Shown here: positions 31,372 through 42,451 of the stretch, one piece after another
Layout of the letters: each line of letters starts with the position of its first letter
Numbering within the stretch: the stretch's first letter is position 1
DNA from: Hymenopus coronatus
Taxonomy: Eukaryota; Arthropoda; Insecta; Mantodea; Hymenopodidae
Assembly: GCA_030762935.1 (NCBI GenBank)
Contig: CM060880.1
Coordinates: forward strand, 10,388,501-10,452,500
Reading direction: 5' to 3'
Length of the DNA stretch: 64,000 nt
Notes under the pieces: generated by a model
Told to the model about the DNA's origin: nothing
Database searches by the model: none
What the model saw: only the letters and a program-made list of their open reading frames with translations
Made by a program: the position numbers and the translations under genes

Positions 31372-32346
31372 CCCTTTTAGTATCATCACGATCTAATCAT
31401 GATCCGAAAATTCTGCAAAAATTGCCAATCACAATCTAATCGTGATGCCGTTTTCATAGCTTTTTAACTCTTTTCAGCAGGAAAGTCTGTGTATTTATAT
31501 CATAACCATTGAGAAAGGTTTTCTGGAGCATTTCTGGACCTTTTCTTCATGCCAAACCATTAAATTAGCTCCAAATTTTATTTCTTTTGCCAGTGTTTTT
31601 TTTTTTTATCATGGTTGAAACATGAAGTCATCTAGCCGAAGAGAAAATAAGAGCCTCAGCTTGCAATGTATTAGAAGAAAGAGTTATTTTGAATTTTCAG
31701 ACCTTGTTTCTGACATTGACATAAGAGAGAAAGATATATATTCTAGCTTCAATGATGAAAATACATCTGACAACAGCCCTTGTAAGCATGCAAATAATCG
31801 GTGTGCTTATCAAAATGGATTTATGGAGATGTAACCAAGGACGACTAAAATGTGAATGAACTATTCAGATATGCAACAACACAAGTGCCAAATTGTACAG
31901 TAATCTAAATTACCTTTGTATCCTGTTTTCATTAATAATAAGTGGTATCATGCTCATGTGTGTGTGTGTGTGTGTTTTTGATGACTCTCTTTTTTTTTCC
32001 AGTTTCAGGTTAAGTGAATTAATTTTTTGTGCAGGATGCTGTCGTAGTAAAACAATATCCATACTTTCATTTAATTAGTCTGAACTTTCTGTGTATGCCT
32101 ATTTATTGATTTTGGGATTTTTAATTTTATTTTCAATTTTTTAAAAATACCGAAGACCCTTCCCATAAATATAATGCATATTAAACAGTACACAAAAAGG
32201 GTTTTCTAAAAATGAAAAAAAGATTCAGCTCTCTATGTCATTTGTTACTCATTTTATTACCAATAATTTAAAACCCTGCATTCTCCTCTAAAATGGCTTG
32301 GCACTTTTCAGACAGCATTTTACTATTTGGGTTGGCACTAAAAGGG
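31372..32346. mobile_element. piggyBac-type non-autonomous element, TTAA-flanked, 975 bp
   Basis: Exact TTAA on both sides (31368-31371 and 32347-32350). The ends begin CCCTTTTAGT and finish ACTAAAAGGG. This is the piggyBac signature (TTAA duplication, CCC... ends). Just inside the left end are two related 20-mers with ATCTAATCATGATCC and ATCTAATCGTGATGC. It carries a 70-codon reading frame at 31622-31834 and otherwise no transposase. Confidence 0.8.
31622..31834 (+). CDS. Small ORF inside the piggyBac-type element
   Basis: 70 codons, MKSSSRRENKSLSLQCIRRK ... CAYQNGFMEM, acidic in the middle (VSDIDIREKD). It could be the N-terminal remnant of a piggyBac transposase, many of which start with an acidic Ser/Asp segment, but no catalytic domain follows. 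Conservation of the reading in the copy at 26641 reflects recent duplication and is not evidence of selection. Confidence 0.4.
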   Translation: MKSSSRRENKSLSLQCIRRKSYFEFSDLVSDIDIREKDIYSSFNDENTSDNSPCKHANNRCAYQNGFMEM

Positions 32347-32669
32347 TTAAAACAAAATTTATTTCAAATACATTTTTTGTGAGTTAACTATTTCCGAGAT
32401 ATTCTTTGTTATTCGTTTCAAGTTTAAAATATTTATGGGAATTTGTGAACTCCTGCAAAGAGAACAAATTTCAATCATATAGCAACCAGCTTTCAGAAGA
32501 TGCAACTATCGCTTTAGTCTACTTATAAGGAACTAAGTAATAAAAACATTCTGCTGATATTTTTCTCGATTGCATGAAACCAATAGAAGAACAAGATTTT
32601 TTTAAAGAATAATTAGTTACAGAAATGTAGAGAAAGACATGTGCATAGAACACATCAGATTTTTCGCAT

Positions 32670-35057
32670 ATAATCATAAATTCTAGTTTAATTCTGATAT
32701 CAGCTGACACTCTGTTAACATAAGGCTTGGTATTTATCTGACTTTTTCTGACATGTTCTTTCTCTCTTATTGACCCTTTCCTAAAAACTTTTCTGGCACA
32801 GGTCTTCAGAATATATATCATTTTGGATAAAATACTTCATTTACCAAAGGTAAGCAGCATCAACAATAGAATAAAAACATAGCTGTGAGGTTCTCATTGA
32901 TGACCACAAAATATTACTATATTCTCAGTTAAAATTCTTAAAACCAGTGTTCATTCTTGAGCAGTGAAATAAAAACCAATCTATAATAACCAAATGTATT
33001 TTATTTTTCACACTTTAAACAATTGATATTTATATGCTGTGCATGGCATTGGAGTGAAATCAGGTCAACAAGAACTGGTCAAACATTTTTCTTTTAATTA
33101 TTATTATTATTATTTTAGGGCTGTGGTACAGTATAGACGTTGCAACAGTGAAAAAACTAAATTCTTTATATATTTAAATATTGAACAAGAATGGCACAAT
33201 ATGCTTTATGATGAAAAAGAACCATTTCTTTTTTGCATTTAATATATATTAACACCATGTTTATTGCAATTTTACACTATTCGTTCAGACCAACGATTTA
33301 CAAACGTTTCTCTGTTCACTGGTATACCGTTCCACGGAAATCACTGGTATAGATGTTCTCCTGAGTTTTGTTGGCAGTGGGATTATAGAGGTAAAGGAGT
33401 CACATATACAATACACTTTAGAACATTTTCCTTTTTGCTTTCTTTCTTGTTTCTTCAATGACAGAAACAATTGCAATACAAGAATCTGTGGCACTTGGTA
33501 TGTTTGAAACTCTTTTCTATACACAGAAATTGGAATACACTAAAATTAAATTATGAATAATAATAATACAAAGAATACTCATTAAACAAAGAACATACTT
33601 TTTAAATATTTTATGTATTTAGGGAAAATAATAGACCTTATACTTTCAATAAAAACAGTACCTCATTCATCAAATAATGTAGATAATTCTCTACTGTCCG
33701 TTATGTCTCAATGTTTTCTCCCTATGCACTATATACATCTGAAATACTATATTTCAACGATATTCATAATACCTAATTAATAATATGTGTAATAATTAAT
33801 TTTATATATATAAAAAACTAATGTAAACACAATTTGGATGTTGTCAAAGATCACCTTTTATGCTCAATAGAATCCTTTAACATGTGCATTCAAATTTCTT
33901 GATGCAGTTTCATCATTGGCAGTGTTAAATAGCATGTGAGTTCTGTCAATAATTTACTATGAAGCACCATTTTAGGCAAAATGGTTATTCAGCAGCACCC
34001 TTCAAATCAACACCATATAGAACTAAAAATCTGGAAATGGACCAAGCCAAGCATATTTTCAGGATCAAGTATTAAGTTTTGCCAACCTGAATAACCATTT
34101 TTATTACTCTCCACAAGAGCAGCAATTTGACACAATTATTCTTGGACAAGGTAATATTCATACTACTTATCAGTAGTTTCAAGTTAATACTGTGTTCAAT
34201 ATTTCACCTTATTTTACTGCAAACATTATTTCCAGAAGTACTATTCTATATTAGACTGGCTTGCAGCACTTTAAAATGATATGCATTACTTATAGTGTTG
34301 AGTATGTCTGATATCATCTAAGGACTGAGGGATACCTTGAATAAGAATCTCCGCTTGTCAGATTGATCTAACTGGGATTCAGAAGCCAAAGGTGCAGTTT
34401 TGAGGGCAGGAGCAACACAGTTTGGCTACTATTATCTAATCAATGTGCAATTGTTTCTGTTTACATTCACATTTAGAAGGCTTTTTCAAAGATGATTTTG
34501 TAAGGTAAACCAAAGTGAATAAAAACAGGAATTTAATGTGTGTTAAAATCACTTACTGATAAATCAGGCTTATAAAAGGCTTGTAGGCTCTAGTTTTGAC
34601 AGTGCTCATAAATAAAAGAGTATGCACAGTAAAACTATGTTAGTTTACTAAACAGGAAATTGGTTAGGACACATAACAATGCAAAATCTCTGTAACAGAC
34701 AATGCATTCAAAGGAGACTATCAATAACTCGTATATTACAAACTACAAAAGTAATAAAATATCTTCATTATGTTAGAAAACCAGTTCAAAAATGAATAAT
34801 GGATTATATTATACTTCTTTTTGAACATTCACTTTCTACAAACTAACAAAATCCTAACTTAGATTAGAAAACTCTTTCAGAGAGAACGTTGGAAAACTGT
34901 TTCAGAGAGGGTAACTAAAATTGAGCTTATTTGCCATTTGTCCATATTCACTAGAGGCTACAAAGTAAAACTTGAGCATTTATTCTTCAGATTGATGAAA
35001 ACAAACTTTATTGCACTTCTCTGACTACCATATTATTTACTGACCCAATTTAAGACT
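32670..35057. other. Unassigned intergenic sequence
   Basis: No coding segment recognised; relatively free of the repeats seen elsewhere. It might include distal 3' UTR of Utx on the - strand, but nothing in the sequence fixes this. Confidence 0.3.
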
Positions 35058-35059
35058 TA

Positions 35060-35846
35060 CTGTATTTATCCAAATACAAGACTATGTTTTTTTTCCAAAA
35101 TATTGATGTTTAGAACTGGGGTCGTCTTGCATTCGCAATATGTTTTCCAAATACCATGTGGGGAAAAATTAAGTTTCAAACTTAGCAGGTACGGCAGTGG
35201 CAAAGCCTGGGGAAAATGGTATAAATTACCACCAAGGGTGTGACATATGCTGCAGATACTATGCATTTCATTTCACTCCAAAAATTAGAGACTAAATGAA
35301 ATTAGAGGACTTCTAAGTGTGTTGTCTTAATAGAAAATAGCATCCATAATTGACATTATAACTACATACCGCCATCACCACGTCTTTCTTCGCACACATT
35401 CCTTACATCTCTGCACTCCCCTCTCCCGCTCAAAACATGAATTTATGTGCAAATTTGAATTATGTAAAATGTTTTATGATACATTACATTGTTACATTTC
35501 CATTCTCCCTTTGGTTGTCTAAATACAAAAGCATATCCATCTTCTTTGTTAGTTATGCTGCTACCACCACTGCCATCATGTACATTGTCGTATGCCCCTC
35601 TCCTTCAACAGCTCAAAACATGCGCAAATTCAAATTATTAAGTATATATATATAAAAGAAGAAAGAGAGGGAAAAAAAAAAACACCACTCCCATCAGCTT
35701 AAGTGTCCATTAGTTTGTTTAAAATATAAGGCAAACCACTAATTTAATTTAAAAATCAAGTTATCACATTGATATATAGCCAAAATGCTGAATTCCAAAA
35801 TTAAATTCCGGAAAATGGGGGTTGTCTTGTATTTGAATAAATGCAG
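35060..35846. mobile_element. pogo/Tc1-mariner-type MITE, 787 bp
   Basis: Terminal inverted repeats of about 26 bp: left CTGTATTTATCCAAATACAA at 35060, right TTGTATTTGAATAAATGCAG ending 35846 (two or three mismatches). TA flanks each side (35058-35059, 35847-35848). The interior has a loose duplication (CTCAAAACATG...CAAATT at about 35429 and 35611) and no transposase. A fragment of the same family lies at 47335-47465. Confidence 0.75.
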
Positions 35847-35849
35847 TAA

Positions 35850-37890
35850 CTAAGTTTTGCCTGTGTAATATTTAAAAGCTTGTGTATATAAAATGGGTAA
35901 AATAACACAAAACTATTCCAATTCTAGTTAATAGCATTTCAAATATGGGTAGACATCTGATGTTTGTGGAAAATTCCTGATGCACTTTGCTTTGTTTTGC
36001 ACTTGAGAAATTCAGTGAAAGTCCACTTACAATCATTTTTGTAAGACATGAAAAAGCAAATTTTGGACTGACTTGGCTAATGCATTTCAACAAGTATAAT
36101 GGTGTAGGCAAGCACCATAAAGTGCTCCAATGGAAATCAACTAAATAATGCACATAGTTTGTGAAATAAAAAAGCAGGATTGTTTCATTTGTGCTGTAAC
36201 TCAACACTTTTCATTTGAACACAACCTAAAAATACCAAAAAGGTATGCATTTCATAATGGACACCTTGTAAAAGAATAACTTGCTTAACACCATGGATAA
36301 AACCTCCAACTTAATATACTTATTTAAAATGCTTACATTTTAAAATTAACAGTTCTTGTGGAGAATAAACCTAAAACTGTTTCAGTAAGTCTAAGAAATA
36401 ATGTGTACACAACAAAATGCTTGGTAACAACAACCAAAACATCATCTTTTTTTTTTTTTTTTTCTTTTTTTTTTGTTGTGTATTTTTTAAAAAAAGTTAT
36501 TTTTGGCAGTGAAATATCAGTCTTTTATCACAAAAATCACATTTTTAAAAATATTGCATCACTTGAGTAGTTAATTCTATGCTTCCCTTGTTCTAATTAA
36601 AATGAATGCCATGTTATCTCTTCAAAACAATCAAACACTGGTATTCTTTCTATTTTTATAGTTCATAAAGCCTGACAACATGGAACTTTTTGTATGCTTC
36701 CAAATTTTACTGTCCAGCATTCTACTCCTTAGATATAAATATTCGTTTAAGATACATAAACTATATACAGACAAAAAGACAAAGATTCTGAAGAAGAGTA
36801 CAGAAAAACATACTTTACAAGGAAAAGCTATGTTGTTTTTAAAGTTAACTTAAAGAAGAAAACCTGCATAATCTTGGATTCAAGTGTTAAATATGCAACA
36901 AATTAACAGAAAAATTAAACACAAATACATGAGCTAACATGTATCTTATATATTTATATATATATTGCTATACTTTGCATATATGTATGTATTTAACAAT
37001 GTGACTTCATGGAGTACCATCATATTCACATCATTAAATAATCTGGATCCTGCATTACTGATTTGCCTTTTTTGCCCTCCATTTTGAAATAATTGTTAGG
37101 AAAGTGCACTAATTATTTGTTTAGGTACATAGTTCACCGGGAGGGAAAAATCCTAAATGAGATCACCCGTTACAATATTTTCGATGTTGCTGTGAGGAGC
37201 TTCAATAAACAATCCTTGCATAAATACTTCTATTATTTCATTTTGTATATACAAAAGGTCACCTGGTTTGTACAACGCTTTATACATCAATGAAATGATT
37301 CACATTCATATGGGGAATAAATTATCTTGATCTTTCAAATATTGCATAATTTACTCTTATTTACTATAATTATTTTACATAATAAGTTATGTACGAGAAT
37401 ACAGTGCAACTAAAACAGAAGTAAAGCCGTTATAAAGCTGGGAGGAAAGAAAAGAATCTCGTTCGCTATTCTTGACTATGTTAAGTGGAAAAATTGTGCA
37501 CCCTGCATTAAAAATGGCTGTGTTTTGAAATAATAAAGAATTTCTTATCACTAAACTCACTGGACGTCCATCACTTTGTTTACTGGAACCATTCAAGCTC
37601 TGAAACTTATTTTACACCTGTCCTTTCAGCATATACAGTTTGCTTATTCATTTGAGATCAATTATTCACAGTCATTGATAATTCCTTACATGCAACTTCC
37701 AGCACTTTTTATTTTACTCAATCGGTTTCTCTTCCTGTACACTCCCAGCTGGAAGTTTTGCTGCTAAAATTTAAAATAAAGAGCAGGTATCAAAGTGATA
37801 AGATATCTAGATTGTCAGTAGCCATTCGTAACCGTAACATGCGCCAGGTTACGTCCATCACAGGTTCACCACTCAATTTCTATAAAGTCC
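35850..37890 (-). other. Possible Utx 3' UTR region
   Basis: No coding segment. It contains T runs at 36448-36476 and several TTTATT (AATAAA on the - strand). If the last Utx exon is at 37934, the 3' UTR starts here; length unknown. Confidence 0.3.
37708..37713 (-). terminator. Weak candidate Utx poly(A) signal
   Basis: AATAAA on the - strand, about 180 bases past the proposed Utx stop. Several similar hexamers occur further down in this AT-rich DNA, so the 3' end is not fixed. Confidence 0.2.
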
Positions 37891-37895
37891 TATCA

Positions 37896-37934
37896 TCATG
37901 AAACAGGGACGCCCATGCTGCTACTTGGACTTTG
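37896..37934 (-). CDS. Utx: Proposed last Utx exon with stop
   Basis: A good acceptor (TTGTTTTGTTACAG) is followed in the required phase by 12 codons, [12 protein letters not shown], and TGA. The joined tail (FTLQPV then QSPSSS) resembles the Ser/Pro-rich ends of UTX proteins. It is the best of several short candidates in the 6.7 kb below exon G; another terminal exon is possible. Confidence 0.5.
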   Translation of the reverse strand, partial: QSPSSSMGVPVS

Positions 37935-40900
37935 CTGTAACAAAACAATTATCTTAAAATCAAAACTTTGCAAAGTTTAATATTCTAACAATGTTTGCTA
38001 CAGGAATTACTGCACCAATTCACTTTCACTTAACATACCTTATATCACCTGTGAACAAAAACTAAAGTCTGATACACTGGCCTGCTATGAGCAGAATAAA
38101 ATAAAGCTCAACAATTTTTTCTAGAGTTGGATAAGGTTCATTTTATATACAATTAGACATAATTTATTTTGAATTTAAATTTTGTGAGCTTATATGGACT
38201 AAAGTTAATAAGATTTCGGCAATATCACTTAGTTTCTGCACTATCCATATAACAAGTTAATGCAATTTTTCACATTCAAATTTTGACATTCCGCCTCCTG
38301 TAATTGACTATACAGTATATGCTATTTTATTTTTGGGAGTTGATAATGGTAAAAAAATGTAATTTCTTCCACTTACCACTAAGTTATTTTATTTCAAAAA
38401 CACCTACATTTCAGTCACATTTATAGGGTTTAGTGGTACCACCGATAGAATGTGAGAAAATAATTTCTGAACTTTGCAGAGGGAGGTGTAAAATTATCTA
38501 TGCTTGCTTCCAAACACAAGCCCCCCCCGCTGAAACGTTGTACTTGACAGCTAGCAATTGAGTTGGCATAATCATAAAAAATCTGTGTGTTCCATTTTCT
38601 GTTGTTAAATTTGTTAGCAATTCAGTATTGCTCAAGTAGTTTATTTTTAAATTGGGATAAGTTGAGTGATTGATGTTAAATGGGAGACTGTTTTTTATTA
38701 TGTGGCACTACGAAATATACTTTTAATTCCACATTTGGTATAGTTAACTGATTCAATGGAGGTTTGATTCACTGAACTTGTTTTGTAGGAGTGAATATCT
38801 TTTTTGTTTCATTACAGAGTTGGTACATAAGAGGTTATTTTCAGTTTTGTACATGAATAAGAGATTTTATATTTACAGAGATAGGATGTTTGTTTGTTTC
38901 CTTAAATACTTAGAAGGCTTTAAAATGTTGAATCCGTAAAGCACTTTAATAGCTCTCTTTGTGGGATTTCTAAACAATTTAGCTCTCATTATTATTATTG
39001 GACCATACTGCATTTAAATACAGAAAATTGGGCTGCAAGAGTGCAAAATTAACACTTCTTTTATGGCTGTTATCTAAGTCTAAATTTTTCAGTCTGTACA
39101 ACATGCAAGTAATAGAATTTGTTTTACTGACGTGTCCAATATGTTAAGCCCATGTCAAAGATGAGTAATGTAAGCCCCAGGTAAGTAAATCTGTTTACTC
39201 TTCTATAGCATTTCTTTGATCTAGATTGACATATTGTAATTGGTCTAGAGAGTTTATGAAAAAGCATATATTTAGTTTCTTTGGCATTAAGAATTAAGTT
39301 GTTTTTTGTGAACCATGTCTGTAGTGTTGTAACATCAGTTTGCATATTTTTCATTACCTGTAATTTGGATTTATTTTCTGCATCATCTGCAGATAAAATA
39401 TTTTATCTACTAGTTTTACATTTCCTATATCATTAATAAAGATTAATAAAATTGGACCTAGCACTGTTCCTTGTGGAACTCCATGCTTTTTGTGGATTTC
39501 AAGAAGATAAGTAAAGAATTGTTACAAATTATTATTATATTAATCTCCATGCTTTGCTGTTAATATTGGGCTGAAATAATTGTTTAAGCACATTGTACTC
39601 TAACCAGTTAAAAACAATTTCTCTTACTCCTGACTGTGCTAATTTATATTTAGGAGTTCATGGGTGACAGTATCTAACACTTTATTTAGGTCAATGAAAA
39701 GTCCAGCTGCAATTTGTTATCTAAAGCTTTTTGCAATAGATTACCTACATCAAGTTAATCTATGCAGTTAATCGATATAGTTTTATAACAAACATGGAAA
39801 TTCATAACATTAATACTAGACAAAAGGGATTGATTCATCGTCCCAATGGCAATCTTCGTTGCTTTCAGAAAGGTGTGTATATTATGAAACAATCAAGATA
39901 TTTAATGCTCTCCCCAGTAATCTCAAAGAAAATGTTGGGAATTTCAGGGCCTTTAAGGCCTTTGCAATAAATCATTTTACTCTGTAGATGAATATTTAAG
40001 TGACAAATTTGTCTGACAATACCGTTAATAATCATTGTATTTATAAATATTACAATGTATTGCATTTTGTGTATATTAATGTGTGTGTTTTATATTAAAA
40101 TTAAACTGATTTATACTTTGACTTGCACAAATGTGTCAATTTTTTTTTTTTGGAGTACTTAGCAATGACACAAGGTCCGTAAAGCCTGATGTTTTGATAT
40201 TTTACACTCTAGTACATAATTGTAAATCTTTGCATTGGAAATTCTATAACATATTTGTAAATATGTATTGTAATTTGTTGACATTTATGAAGAGTACATA
40301 ATACAATAATATTGTTTTAGTTTATATAATTACTACTAGTAACTATTATATCGATAATTGGAAACTATCATCTGACATAACATTAGTTTTACATATAATG
40401 AACTAATATTTATTTATTTATACATTTAACACTATATTTTGATACTCTTTGTTTTTATGTGCATGGAAGTATTCTGTTGTTTTTGTTACCTATGCTTTTA
40501 GCACTAGAGCTTTATACATTTTTTTTTTTTTTTTTCATAGTATATAGTATATAAACATATGTATACATGTATATGCCTTGACAACTTCTATGTTCAGTGG
40601 CTTTCTGGCCTAAACGAACCTACAGAATGCTTTCTAATCTAATCTAAAGTACCACTGCTTCCGTACTATGTTGGGTAAGCATCCATATTGGAATTTAAAG
40701 AAAAAATTTATCTGTTCCAAAAAGTTTATGCCTGTCTTTTACTATGGATTCTAGAAGTTTTGAAATAGTGGACATAATCTTTATGGATCTATAGTTGTTT
40801 GGAGAAGATTTATCAGTTTTTTTTCTTTTTGTATTGGTACTATGCTAGCAAGTTTGCACATGCCAGGCACTATACCACTTTTTAGAAAAAGACTAATTAG

Positions 40901-42420
40901 ATCTAAAAGTATATGGGTGCTAGATGAGTGACAATTTTTCAAAATAATATTATTATTGTATTACCATATTGCATTATTTGTGATTTTGTTTTGTTTTTAA
41001 GATTTTGTATTATTTTACCGACTTCTCTGTATCTATCTGTTGGTTTACTTTATGACTGTACTGGACTTGTATGAATATTGAATATGGGGAAAGGGAGATC
41101 TTTCACCATGTTATCCACTATATGTATAAAATATTTATCGAGTTCAACACTGATCTCTTCACTTTTGGTGTATTTTTTTGCTTCATACCCAAGTTCTGCT
41201 ATCGAAGTGTTGTTGTTTTAGAATTAGTGAAATTTTCCTTTGTAACAGTCTATATATTATTGTTTTTTCCTTTTTCTGTTCATTTGGAATAGTATTCTTT
41301 CTTTAATGTTTGTTTTAAATTATTTACATCTTTGCTACATGCTTTGTACTCCTGTATTATTTCAAGGGATGGATTAGCAACTTTAGTTTTTTGTATAAGT
41401 TGTTATTTTGGTTAATTAATTCAAAAAATGGATTTGAGGCCCATGGATTTAAATTAGAATTTGTTTTTGAAACTTGCATATTTATATTTGTTGTTAAAGT
41501 GGCTTTGTCAGTTGTGTAGGAAAAAATTATTTAGTTGTGCAAAGTCTGTTTTTGTTTGAAAATTACATTTTATTTCCCCTTGTTTCACAAGTTTTTTCAT
41601 GTTTTGGGGTATGATTTCTAGTACTAACAAATTATGATCACTTAGGTCATTAATTGTATTAAAAATTCTATAATTATAACTATATATTTTTAGGTAGGAG
41701 TGATCTATAAGTGTTGCAGTTTTTTCTGTTAATTTGGTTGGTAGCTTCTTGTTGCATACTTATAGTTCTATAATGTTGTATATAATAATTTATTTTTGCT
41801 ATTTTCCAAAATACTAATATTTGATTCTCTAATGAGAATGGTATTTTTATGTTTTGTGTCTAGCATTGGTTCTAGGATTTATAAAAATATGTTAATATTA
41901 CTCTTTTTGTAATTATAGAAGCCAATAATATGAAGAGTTTTGTTAATAATACTATGGGTATTGCAGAGAACACATTTAGATGGCTTTGAATACCATCACT
42001 ATCATAGATTGATAACCCACCTGCATGAATATCTTGGATTGCATGGTGGACTATATAATCTGGTATATTGAAGTATTGCACATTGCTTTTATTTAGTCAT
42101 CCATGTTTCGGCTATTACAATTGCATCTGCAAAGTTTATTCCTTCTATACTTAGTCTCAAGCTATCAAATTAATTACTAATGCTATGTGTATTAACATAA
42201 AAAACTCTTTAAGGCTGGAAATGTATCACAGTTTGCGATTTAAATTTGAAGTTTAGTAAGTTATCATAGCTAAATTCCGAGGATTGAGTCAACATATTGA
42301 TGCTTTATTGTCATTCCATTCTGACAGAAAATTCAAAATATCAATTTAGATTTTGCACAAAGTGCACACTTAAGTTGCAGAATATTTCAGATTTTCAAAG
42401 ATGATTATGAAAACTGAGTG

Positions 42421-42451
<31 letters not shown>

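Larger units (their letters stand above)
31255..32668 (+). repeat. Palindrome-ended dispersed repeat, copy 15, split by an insertion
   Basis: Left part: TTCTGGTAAAAGCCTCTGAA through AAATGTAGAGCTCATTAA. Right part after 32350: AACAAAATTTATTTCAAATA, GAGATATTCTTTGTTATT, ATAGCAACCAGC, then AATGTAGAGAAAGACATGTG and AACACATCAGATTTTT. The two parts join smoothly across the inserted element once one TTAA is removed. Confidence 0.8.

Noticed and set aside
38281..38560. Alternative last Utx exons at about 38290 (EAECQNL) and 38535 (RGGLVF)
   Set aside because: Acceptor-like AG present but with poor or no pyrimidine tract and unlikely tails; the candidate at 37934 has a better acceptor and composition.
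41071..41292. 73-codon + strand frame
   Set aside because: Antisense of the CR1/Jockey-like LINE relic; shadow.
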